Of a stretch of 7,210 nt of DNA, positions 1 through 5,202 are shown in pieces (positions within the stretch are counted from its first letter, which is position 1; the number at the start of each line of letters is the position of its first letter). The translations under genes and the position numbers were made by a program. The notes below the pieces were generated by a model that was given only the letters and a program-made list of their open reading frames with translations, had not been told where the DNA came from and did not search any database. The stretch is from Proteiniphilum sp. UBA5267 (GTDB lineage: Bacteria; Bacteroidota; Bacteroidia; Bacteroidales; Dysgonomonadaceae). The stretch is from contig DHTF01000115.1 of NCBI GenBank assembly GCA_002411515.1, positions 1,328 to 8,537 on the forward strand, in the 5' to 3' direction.

Positions 1-149
1 GACGGGATATCGGCCACAACCTTGTCGGTTTCCATCTGTACAAGGGAATCTCCTTCCTTTACCAGTTGTCCTTTGGCGACGTACCATTCCAGGATGGTTC
101 CTTCTTCGAGTCCTTCTCCTAAATCGGGGAAATTAAATGTATACCTCAT
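1..149 (-). CDS. pdhC: 2-oxoacid dehydrogenase E2 (dihydrolipoamide acyltransferase), N-terminal lipoyl domain, partial
   Basis: This is the first 49 codons of the acyltransferase core subunit of a 2-oxoacid dehydrogenase complex; the rest lies beyond the left edge. E2 accepts the acyl group from E1 on a swinging lipoyl arm and passes it to CoA in the cytoplasm. The translation begins MRYTFNFPDLGEGLEEG, the classic start of a biotinyl/lipoyl domain. It reaches METDKVVADIP, in which Lys43 of the ETDK turn is the expected lipoylation site. The ATG at 149 lies 46 bases after the E1 beta stop, in an A/T-rich stretch with no clear Shine-Dalgarno, and is in the same operon. The downstream E3-binding and catalytic domains cannot be seen, so the substrate (acetyl versus branched-chain acyl) is inferred only from the adjacent Bacillus-like pyruvate E1 genes. 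The family call is firm; the gene symbol is less so. Confidence 0.9.
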   Translation of the reverse strand, partial: MRYTFNFPDLGEGLEEGTILEWYVAKGQLVKEGDSLVQMETDKVVADIP

Positions 150-195
150 CAAAATTTCTTTTTTTGTAAATGGTGTTGAAACAGCAAAAGCCGGA

Positions 196-1173
196 TTAAA
201 AATTGAATGTTTTTTCTATTTCGTAAAAAATACGCTCCGGAGAAATAATGAAATATGGTTCTCCTTGTGCCAGGGGGACGATGGTGTCGAAGCCCATCAC
301 CCTGCGTGGAGGCGCTTCCAGGTAAAGAAATGCTTCCTCGTTGGCGATGGCAATCAATTCCGAACCCACACTGAACGATTCATGTGCCTCGGCAACAACG
401 ACCATACGGCCCGTTTTTCGCACTGAATTGCGAATGGTTTCCCTGTCGATGGGATAGATGGTGCGCAAATCGATCAACTCTACCGAGATGCCAGCCTCCT
501 CGGCCATGGCAATGGCTTTCTGACATTCCCGGATCAACGCACCAAAGGCAACGACAGTCACATCGGAGCCATTCTGAATCACTTTGGCCTTGCCCAGCGG
601 CAGGCTGTATTTCTCGTCCGGCACCTCCTGTTTGATGGCCCGGTAGATTCGTTTCGGCTCCATGAAAACGACCGGATCGTTGCTCTCAATGGCCGATATC
701 AACAACCCTTTTGCATCGTAGGGAGTGGAGGGTACCACCACTTTGAGTCCGGGTATGTGTGCGTACAGCGCCTCCGGACTGTCGGAATGATGTTCCAATG
801 CATTGATTCCGCCACCATAAGGGAAACGGATTACCATGGGTACGTTGTATTTTCCCCGGGATCGGTTTTGCATTCGCGACACGTTCGATGCGATCTGGTT
901 AAAGGCAGGATAGGTGAATCCTTCGAACTGTAGTTCCACGATCGGTCTGAGACCGGAGACGGCCATTCCCAATGCGGTGCCCACAATACCCGACTCAGCC
1001 AGGGGAGAGTCGAACACCCGTTCCACGCCATATTTCTTTTGCAACCCTTCGGTCACACGAAAGACGCCACCTTCCACACCCACATCTTCGCCATAAATAA
1101 CAACTCCCTCATCCTCTTTCAATTTAATATCCAAAGCGTTGTTAATCGCTTTCACCATGGTCATCACACTCAT
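196..1173 (-). CDS. pdhB: Pyruvate/2-oxoacid dehydrogenase E1 component, beta subunit
   Basis: This encodes a 325-residue E1 beta subunit. With E1 alpha it forms the thiamine-diphosphate-dependent decarboxylase that transfers the acyl group to lipoyl-E2. Visible landmarks are GEDVG at 28-32, RVFDSPLAESG around 52-62 (Glu60 matches the glutamate that activates the thiamine cofactor), and ALEHHSDSPEALYAHIPG around 125-142 (active-site histidine region). PSTPYDAKGLL follows at 148-158, and a C-terminal transketolase-like domain has DLRTIYPID near 235-243. The length and many blocks resemble the Bacillus PdhB protein from memory, including the start (MSVMTM versus MAQMTM), which supports the ATG at 1173 over the internal ATGs at codons 4 and 6. 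The start overlaps the E1 alpha stop as ATGA, so the two are translationally coupled and made in equal amounts. A branched-chain or acetoin dehydrogenase is the main alternative. Confidence 0.93.
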   Translation of the reverse strand: MSVMTMVKAINNALDIKLKEDEGVVIYGEDVGVEGGVFRVTEGLQKKYGVERVFDSPLAESGIVGTALGMAVSGLRPIVELQFEGFTYPAFNQIASNVSRMQNRSRGKYNVPMVIRFPYGGGINALEHHSDSPEALYAHIPGLKVVVPSTPYDAKGLLISAIESNDPVVFMEPKRIYRAIKQEVPDEKYSLPLGKAKVIQNGSDVTVVAFGALIRECQKAIAMAEEAGISVELIDLRTIYPIDRETIRNSVRKTGRMVVVAEAHESFSVGSELIAIANEEAFLYLEAPPRRVMGFDTIVPLAQGEPYFIISPERIFYEIEKTFNF

Positions 1174-2279
1174 CTCCTGTTCTCCTTCCAGCTTAAAAAT
1201 TCTTCATATTGGGTTCTTTGTCTCCTCAGGTCGTCCGGCATATCGGTAAACATATGGTCGAACACATCATTGTGGTGATATCCCTTGTTTTGTTCCGCCT
1301 CATGAAACTGTCCGGTAATTTGGTTTTTGTATTCTTCCGTCAGTTTCTCCACGTCGATGTTCCAGATCCCTTTCTTCTCCATATAACGTCTCAGCCTCAT
1401 CAGCGGATCGGTCAGTCCCCACTCTACCTCTTCTTCCTTTTTGCGGTACTTGGAGGGATCATCGGAGGTGGTGTGGGCTCCCAGTCGATAAGTAAATGCC
1501 TCAATCAGCACCGGTCCTTTGCCTGCCAGGGCGTGAGCCGCAGCAGTTTGATAGGCCAGATACATGGCAAAGAAATCGTTGCCGTCGACCTTGATACCCG
1601 GGATACCGAAAGCAACCGACTTCACGGCAAGGTTGACCGATTTGGTCTGTGACCTTACCGGTACAGAGATGGCGTACTGGTTATTTTGAATGGTGAAGAC
1701 GACTGGCACTTGCCACACGCCGGCAAAGTTCAAGGCTTCACTGAAGTCGCCCTCCGACGTACCTCCATCGCCAATAAAGGTGAAGACAGCCTCATCCTTT
1801 TTCCGGTATTTCACGGAGTATCCGATGCCAGTAGCGTGGTGTAGCTGGGTACCTATTGAAATGGCAATGGGCAGAGTATGGTTGGCATTTTGAAAACTGC
1901 CCCCACGCTCATTTCCCAGATAAAAGAGAAACATCTCTTTCATGGTGACTCCTTTCGCCAGCAGGGTACCCATCTCCCGGAAGGCCGGCACCAGCCAATC
2001 CTCCTCTCTGATGTGCATGCCCGCGGCAATGTGGATAGCTTCCTGTCCCAGATTGGGTGTATAGGTATACATGCGCCCCTGCCGCTGATAAGAGATCGCC
2101 ATTTCATCGGCTATCCGCTCATAGTGCATCTGTTTATAGGCGTCGATAATGGTGTCATCATCGAGCACTGGCATATACTTGGGGTTGATTACGTCTCCAT
2201 CTTTGTCGATGAGAGAGAGCATTTTATCTTCTAATGGATTAAAGTCACGAAAAATGGCAGGTAAATTTTCTTGAATCAT
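1170..2279 (-). CDS. pdhA: Pyruvate/2-oxoacid dehydrogenase E1 component, alpha subunit
   Basis: This encodes a 369-residue E1 alpha subunit, the cofactor-binding half of the cytoplasmic alpha2beta2 dehydrogenase that decarboxylates the 2-oxoacid. The thiamine-diphosphate motif is complete: GDGG begins at residue 170 and the closing NN is at 199-200 (IQNNQYAIS). The conserved loop after it reads YRLGAHTTSDDPSKYR at about 264-279. The N-terminal part (SLIDKDGDVINPKYMPVLDD, about 22-41, then ISYQRQGRM and TPNLGQEA) resembles Gram-positive PdhA proteins rather than the shorter form lacking this extension. This favours pyruvate as substrate, but branched-chain 2-oxoacids are not excluded. It is first in the operon, with E1 beta overlapping by four bases and E2 following. 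The chosen ATG at 2279 is preceded by A-rich sequence without a Shine-Dalgarno. The leader holds an inverted repeat ending two bases from the start, described separately. Confidence 0.93.
   Translation of the reverse strand: MIQENLPAIFRDFNPLEDKMLSLIDKDGDVINPKYMPVLDDDTIIDAYKQMHYERIADEMAISYQRQGRMYTYTPNLGQEAIHIAAGMHIREEDWLVPAFREMGTLLAKGVTMKEMFLFYLGNERGGSFQNANHTLPIAISIGTQLHHATGIGYSVKYRKKDEAVFTFIGDGGTSEGDFSEALNFAGVWQVPVVFTIQNNQYAISVPVRSQTKSVNLAVKSVAFGIPGIKVDGNDFFAMYLAYQTAAAHALAGKGPVLIEAFTYRLGAHTTSDDPSKYRKKEEEVEWGLTDPLMRLRRYMEKKGIWNIDVEKLTEEYKNQITGQFHEAEQNKGYHHNDVFDHMFTDMPDDLRRQRTQYEEFLSWKENRR
1174..1185 (-). promoter_or_regulatory. Ribosome-binding site of E1 beta, inside the end of E1 alpha
   Basis: The minus strand reads GGAGAACAGGAG directly before the E1 beta ATG. 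The first GGAG has an 8-base spacer to the ATG at 1173. The second (AGGAG) abuts that ATG and would instead suit the internal ATG at codon 4, nine bases further on. Clear purine-rich sites are scarce elsewhere in this window, so this one stands out. With the ATGA overlap it implies coupled re-initiation. Confidence 0.5.
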
Positions 2280-2297
2280 TTATCTGTTTATTTAGAA

Positions 2298-2305
2298 CGA
2301 ATATA
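2298..2305 (-). promoter_or_regulatory. Weak candidate -7 promoter box for E1 alpha operon
   Basis: The minus strand reads TATATTCG, one mismatch from the Bacteroidota -7 consensus TAnnTTTG. Transcription would begin about 18 bases before the E1 alpha ATG. No TTTG-like -33 element is seen about 20 bases upstream. If this box is used, the transcript would lack most of the leader structure, so the two readings exclude each other. Confidence 0.22.
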
Positions 2306-2341
2306 TTTTCAGCTGTGATTATTCGCTGGGTATATAACATT

Positions 2342-2367
2342 CCGACCAAAAAAATGTTTTTGGCCGG
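2342..2367 (-). other. 11-bp hairpin between alkaline phosphatase and E1 alpha
   Basis: On the minus strand the sequence starts CCGGCCAAAAA and ends TTTTTGGTCGG, forming an 11-bp stem with one G-U pair and a 4-base loop. The plus-strand RNA would have an A-C mismatch instead, so the minus strand folds better. It lies about 175 bases after the alkaline phosphatase stop and about 60 bases before the E1 alpha start. No T-run follows on either strand, so it is not a classical intrinsic terminator. It may still help end the upstream transcript or form part of the E1 alpha leader. Confidence 0.45.
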
Positions 2368-2541
2368 AGAAATAAACAGATCATAAAAAAAAGGAGAGAG
2401 TTGATCTTCAGCAGCCCTTTTGAAGTCCTCAATCCTTAAAATCAGGAGATGTCAGGTTGGATAACGAGGAACCGATGTGTCAGCGTTTTTATCTCAAATA
2501 ATCCTGAATGCGGTATGCAAACAATCAAAATATCAAGATGC

Positions 2542-3693
2542 TTATGGTCTGGTTGTTTTCTTCAGACGCAGCGTTTTCATGATTTTTTCAAAGAAAGCTG
2601 TATTCTCATCTATCCCGGCAAAAAGTTCAGCACCGGGTCCGTACGCAAATATCGGCACCATCACACCTGTGTGACCTCCCGTAGTAAAACGGCCTGTCAC
2701 TTCACCCGTTTGCATATTTCCTCCTGTCAATGTCAATCCTCCGGTTTCATGATCGGCGGTCACAATGACCAATGTTCTGCCATCTTTTTCCGCAAACTCG
2801 AGTACCTTGCCAATGGTTTTGTCAAAATCAAGCATCTCCTCCACCGTATATTGCATATCCCTATTGTGACCGCCACCATCTATTTCTGAAGCCTCTACCA
2901 TCAGGAAGAAACCTTTTTTATGATTGTCTAAAATATTGAGGGCGACTTCAGTAGTCTGTTCCAGTTGATTTCCACGGTCCTTTACCCTTCCTTCTTTCAG
3001 AAATCCGGCAAGTTTGCCCTGTTTCACGGTCTTGATGCTGTCCAGGTTATCATGTACCTGATATCCCTTTTGCTTTAACTCATCCACCAGGTTTCTCCCG
3101 TTGTCGTGTTTAGTAAACCGTTCAATACCTCCGCCAATAAAGAGATCTATCTCCGATTGCACATACGCTTCGGCTATTTCCTTCGTCATATTTCTACTGG
3201 GCACATGGGCAACAAAATCGGATGGCGTTGCATCCAGCAGACTGGTGGTGACCACGATACCGGTTGCCAATCCATTCTCCTGCGATATCTTGATCAAGGA
3301 AGGTACGGGATTGCCGAGCGTGTCTACACCAATCGCAGAATTGTTGGCCTTGTGTCCGGTAGCGATGGCTGTTCCACCCGCGCCAGAGTCGGTTACATAA
3401 CGATTGCCCGATTGTGTTCGGGAGTACCCCACCTCTTTGAAATTATTCAGATGGAGCTGCCCCTTGTTTGCCGTAGCTCCCGCAAAAATCTGTGCTGTAC
3501 CCATGCCATCGCCAATCATCAGTATCACATTTTTAGGTCTTTTCGATTTGAACTTGTGTGAAATGGTGCGAACCTCATAAAAATCCTGATTCTGATAGGT
3601 CGACTCCACTCCTTCAAAAGTTTTCTGTTGGCTCAGGATTGGGCTTAAGACGAGTATAAATAAAATGATCGTAGAAAATAGTCTTGTCTTCAT
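2542..3693 (-). CDS. phoA: Secreted alkaline phosphatase
   Basis: This encodes a 383-residue alkaline phosphatase that hydrolyses phosphate monoesters outside the cytoplasm, releasing phosphate. Residues 1-21 form a signal peptide (MKTR, a hydrophobic run, then PILS before QQ). Metal and active-site motifs appear in family order: MIGDGMG with Asp62; VTDSGAGGTA with nucleophile Ser103; DATPSDFVAHV with Asp154 and Thr156 matching the Mg-site residues; MVEASEIDGGGH with Glu267, Asp272 and His276; TADHETGG with Asp314 and His315; and TTGGHTG with His341. All expected ligands are present, so it should be active. The position after Asp272 is Gly, where the E. coli enzyme has Lys. I chose the ATG at 3693 because it gives a clean signal peptide; an in-frame ATG at 3723 would add ten polar residues. 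A promoter box and a dyad lie upstream. The gene appears to be a single transcription unit. Confidence 0.94.
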   Translation of the reverse strand: MKTRLFSTIILFILVLSPILSQQKTFEGVESTYQNQDFYEVRTISHKFKSKRPKNVILMIGDGMGTAQIFAGATANKGQLHLNNFKEVGYSRTQSGNRYVTDSGAGGTAIATGHKANNSAIGVDTLGNPVPSLIKISQENGLATGIVVTTSLLDATPSDFVAHVPSRNMTKEIAEAYVQSEIDLFIGGGIERFTKHDNGRNLVDELKQKGYQVHDNLDSIKTVKQGKLAGFLKEGRVKDRGNQLEQTTEVALNILDNHKKGFFLMVEASEIDGGGHNRDMQYTVEEMLDFDKTIGKVLEFAEKDGRTLVIVTADHETGGLTLTGGNMQTGEVTGRFTTGGHTGVMVPIFAYGPGAELFAGIDENTAFFEKIMKTLRLKKTTRP

Positions 3694-3764
3694 ATATAAA
3701 CCGTTGTTATTTATTTGCATCATAATCTCTTCATCATACAGGACGAAGAAACATTCCTATTCTG

Positions 3765-3772
3765 CAAATTTA
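3765..3772 (-). promoter_or_regulatory. Bacteroidota-type -7 box for alkaline phosphatase
   Basis: The minus strand reads TAAATTTG, an exact match to TAnnTTTG. The -33 position about 20 bases upstream is poor (ACTGG, with only a TGG-like core) and falls in the arm of the dyad at 3792-3816. Initiation here would give a leader of about 65 bases. A weak -33 box overlapped by a dyad would fit a gene needing an activator, but this is inference. Confidence 0.45.
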
Positions 3773-3791
3773 AAACAAATATCTCTTCGGT

Positions 3792-3816
3792 CCAGTAATA
3801 TGAAAGGCTTTACTGG
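3792..3816. repeat. Dyad CCAGTAA-N11-TTACTGG upstream of alkaline phosphatase
   Basis: Perfect 7-bp inverted arms lie at 3792-3798 and 3810-3816, separated by 11 bases. The dyad lies at the -33 side of the putative alkaline phosphatase promoter, where a dimeric regulator could bind. It does not resemble the direct TGTCA-type repeats of a PhoB box, and the regulator is unknown. As RNA it would be only a modest hairpin with no T-run, so a terminator is less likely. Confidence 0.35.
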
Positions 3817-3872
3817 TGAACATTCTTCACTCCCTACACGTTTTAATTCACAAAACCGTTCGATAAAAATTT

Positions 3873-4079
3873 AAGTTTCGCATGGTATGTATACAGCTAA
3901 ATTCTCGACTGACAATGCTTTGTGACCCATATTTGTCCTCGTTCCACTAAAAGAGCAGAACTTGCTACGCTTCAAACAGCTGCTCTTTTTACGTTCCTCG
4001 AGGTCAATGGGTCCCCACAAAACATTTATAGGTCTCATCTTTAGCTGTATATACACCAATTTATAAACATGCGAAACTT
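3873..4079. repeat. ~207-bp imperfect foldback element (MITE-like, structured RNA or invertible segment)
   Basis: The two halves are imperfect inverted copies of each other. Matching blocks, outer to inner, are: 3873-3883 with 4069-4079 (AAGTTTCGCAT, 11/11); 3884-3901 with 4040-4057 (16/18; right copy TTTAGCTGTATATACACC); 3914-3924 with 4016-4026 (10/11); 3925-3930 with 4007-4012 (ACCCAT); 3937-3941 with 3999-4003 (CCTCG); and 3949-3958 with 3980-3989 (10/10). The outer two blocks are separated by 11 extra bases on the right side only (4058-4068). No clean target-site duplication is visible; TAAAAA occurs at 3864-3869 and 4083-4088, but in A-rich sequence and offset from the ends. The symmetry is directly visible. 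A non-autonomous mobile element is my first reading, then a long-hairpin RNA (6S RNA has this general shape), then an invertible promoter. Confidence 0.6.
3949..3989. terminator. Bidirectional terminator-like hairpin at the centre of the foldback
   Basis: AAAAGAGCAG at 3949-3958 pairs perfectly with CTGCTCTTTT at 3980-3989 around a 21-base loop, giving a T-run after the stem on both strands. It looks like a bidirectional intrinsic terminator. However, both flanking genes are transcribed away from it, so no annotated transcript needs terminating here. The large loop would weaken it. It may end a short transcript made from the foldback, or simply be the apex of the larger hairpin. Confidence 0.45.
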
Positions 4080-4122
4080 GAGTAAAAACAAAGCCGAAAC
4101 AAAATTTAAAACATCGCGTCCC

Positions 4123-5148
4123 ATGAATTCAAGAAATCTCTTTGCACTTTTCTTTTCAATTGTCGTGTTAATCCAGACAGGATGTAATACCGGCAACAAG
4201 AGTGAAGGCGAAGAGAGCGAAAACGGCGTCTTGCAGGCAGATACCATCCTTCAGGTTCCGGAAGAAAAGCGCGTGCTGACCGAAGATGATATTGTGTTGC
4301 AAAAAGATTTGCAGTACGATCAGTATACACTGGATGACGTATATCCCTATCAGGACACGGTCCGTCGCTTTCAATGGGAGAAAATAAAACAAGAAATAGC
4401 CCGCCTGGAGAATGCCGTTGCCGACGGTGGCAACTGGGGTGTGTTAAACAATTACAAAAATAGAAACGGCGAAGCGCCCACCATTGAGGATTTCGTAAGA
4501 AACGACTACCGACTTGTTTCGGATCAACATGGGGTTGAACGTTATCAATCGGTGCCACTTTACAGTGCAAAGGGCGACAGCACGCTGGTTCGGTATGGAC
4601 GGGATGGCTGGCTGGTAAAAATCAATGGGAGCGACACCACCGACTTCCTCTCTGTGACGGGGGTATCCATGGAAGGGACTTATTTACTCCCCCGGAAGTA
4701 TATTATTTCATGGGGCGACAGTACCCGCTTCCACAAAGTAGTGGCGGTGGATGTCACCAATCAACATGTCGCCACCCTCGAGAAAAAGGGGGATGCCTGG
4801 CACATACTCAGCATGAATCCTGCCACCTCGGGCGTGCACAAACCGCCCCATGCCCACGAGACCCCAGTCGGCATCTTTGCTATACAGGAGAAGAAGGAGA
4901 AAATGTATTATCTGAAAGACGGCACCAGCGAGATAGCAGGTTACGCCCCCTATGCCTCTCGTTTTACCAATGGCGCTTACATTCATGGGGTGCCGGTTCA
5001 GTACCCCCGAAAAAGCATCATTGAATACAGCCCTTCGTTGGGAACGACTCCCCGTTCTCATATGTGTGTCAGAAATGCCTCGTCGCACGCCAAATTTGTA
5101 TATGAGTGGGCCACAATTAAGCAATCGGTCGTTATTGTAATTGATTAA
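4123..5148 (+). CDS. YkuD-family L,D-transpeptidase, probable lipoprotein
   Basis: This encodes a 341-residue envelope protein of the L,D-transpeptidase (YkuD) family. These enzymes use a cysteine to form or exchange peptide cross-links in peptidoglycan or attach proteins to it. The N-terminus is a hydrophobic export signal ending IQTGC, so Cys21 is the likely lipidated residue, although Gln at -3 is atypical for a lipobox. A charged linker and a region of no recognised family (about 40-220) follow. The catalytic domain is C-terminal: HETPVGIF (about 245-252), YIHGVPV with His288, then PRSHMCVRN with Ser312, His313, Cys315 and Arg317. The usual motif is SHGC; here Gly is replaced by Met. I prefer the ATG at 4123 because it places the signal directly at the N-terminus. 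The upstream ATG at 4069 lies within the arm of the foldback repeat and adds 18 polar residues. A second transpeptidase follows 54 bases later. Confidence 0.85.
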   Translation: MNSRNLFALFFSIVVLIQTGCNTGNKSEGEESENGVLQADTILQVPEEKRVLTEDDIVLQKDLQYDQYTLDDVYPYQDTVRRFQWEKIKQEIARLENAVADGGNWGVLNNYKNRNGEAPTIEDFVRNDYRLVSDQHGVERYQSVPLYSAKGDSTLVRYGRDGWLVKINGSDTTDFLSVTGVSMEGTYLLPRKYIISWGDSTRFHKVVAVDVTNQHVATLEKKGDAWHILSMNPATSGVHKPPHAHETPVGIFAIQEKKEKMYYLKDGTSEIAGYAPYASRFTNGAYIHGVPVQYPRKSIIEYSPSLGTTPRSHMCVRNASSHAKFVYEWATIKQSVVIVID

Positions 5149-5170
5149 CAGTCTTTTTCAGGAAAAATAG

Positions 5171-5178
5171 TATATTTG
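5171..5178 (+). promoter_or_regulatory. Bacteroidota-type -7 box for the second transpeptidase gene
   Basis: TATATTTG matches TAnnTTTG exactly. Transcription would begin about 19 bases before the ATG at 5203. The -33 region contains only a T-rich TCTTTTT at about 5153-5159, not a clear TTTG. It lies in the 54-base gap between the two transpeptidase genes, so the second gene can probably be transcribed on its own as well as by read-through. Confidence 0.5.
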
Positions 5179-5202
5179 GCGATACAATTTCTGAATATAA
5201 CT

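Larger units (their letters stand above)
2282..2381 (-). promoter_or_regulatory. Structured leader or dyad region upstream of E1 alpha
   Basis: A perfect 12-bp inverted repeat has arms at 2282-2293 and 2370-2381 (minus strand ATCTGTTTATTT ... AAATAAACAGAT). The downstream arm ends two bases before the E1 alpha start codon, so in RNA it would pair away the translation start region. Enclosed are an 11-bp hairpin at 2342-2367 and a weak 6-bp pairing (2320-2325 with 2298-2303), giving a possible three-way junction. A further 6-bp dyad (minus AGATCA at 2402-2407 with TGATCT at 2379-2384) overlaps the upstream arm and would compete with the outer stem. The pairing is seen directly; any control function is inferred. 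It matches no riboswitch consensus known to me. Recombination sites or a protein-binding dyad are alternatives. Confidence 0.35.
3694..4122. other. Divergent intergenic region between alkaline phosphatase and L,D-transpeptidase
   Basis: This stretch of about 430 bases carries no convincing protein gene. From left to right it holds the alkaline phosphatase 5' untranslated region and promoter box (to about 3772), a dyad at 3792-3816, a long foldback repeat at 3873-4079 with a terminator-like core, and about 43 A-rich bases before the transpeptidase start. I found no good match to the Bacteroidota promoter for the rightward gene outside the foldback, so its promoter may lie inside that structure. 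Confidence 0.6.

Noticed and set aside
2280..2541. Small gene or tRNA between alkaline phosphatase and E1 alpha
   Set aside because: No frame with a plausible start and no cloverleaf was seen; only hairpins and weak promoter-like sequence.
3694..3723. Ten-residue extension of the alkaline phosphatase from the ATG at 3723
   Set aside because: It places polar, Asn-rich residues before the signal peptide; the ATG at 3693 gives a standard one.
3871..4059. A 62-codon minus-strand frame almost exactly filling the foldback element
   Set aside because: It starts with TTG (first ATG at 4038), has no clear ribosome-binding site or recognisable domain, and its frame is explained by the repeat. Kept only as a possible by-product of the element.
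3864..4088. TAAAAA direct repeats as a target-site duplication of the foldback element
   Set aside because: Short, A-rich and offset from the repeat ends by a few bases on each side, so easily chance.
4069..4122. Longer N-terminus of the YkuD transpeptidase from the ATG at 4069
   Set aside because: Adds 18 polar residues before the export signal, and the ATG belongs to the repeat arm. The ATG at 4123 is the better start.
4041..4247. Minus-strand frame across the start of the transpeptidase gene
   Set aside because: It is antisense to a gene with clear signal and catalytic motifs and has no features of its own. The same applies to other frames overlapping the called genes.
5176..5202. TTG start for the second transpeptidase
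   Set aside because: It falls within the TATATTTG promoter box, and the signal peptide begins at the ATG at 5203.
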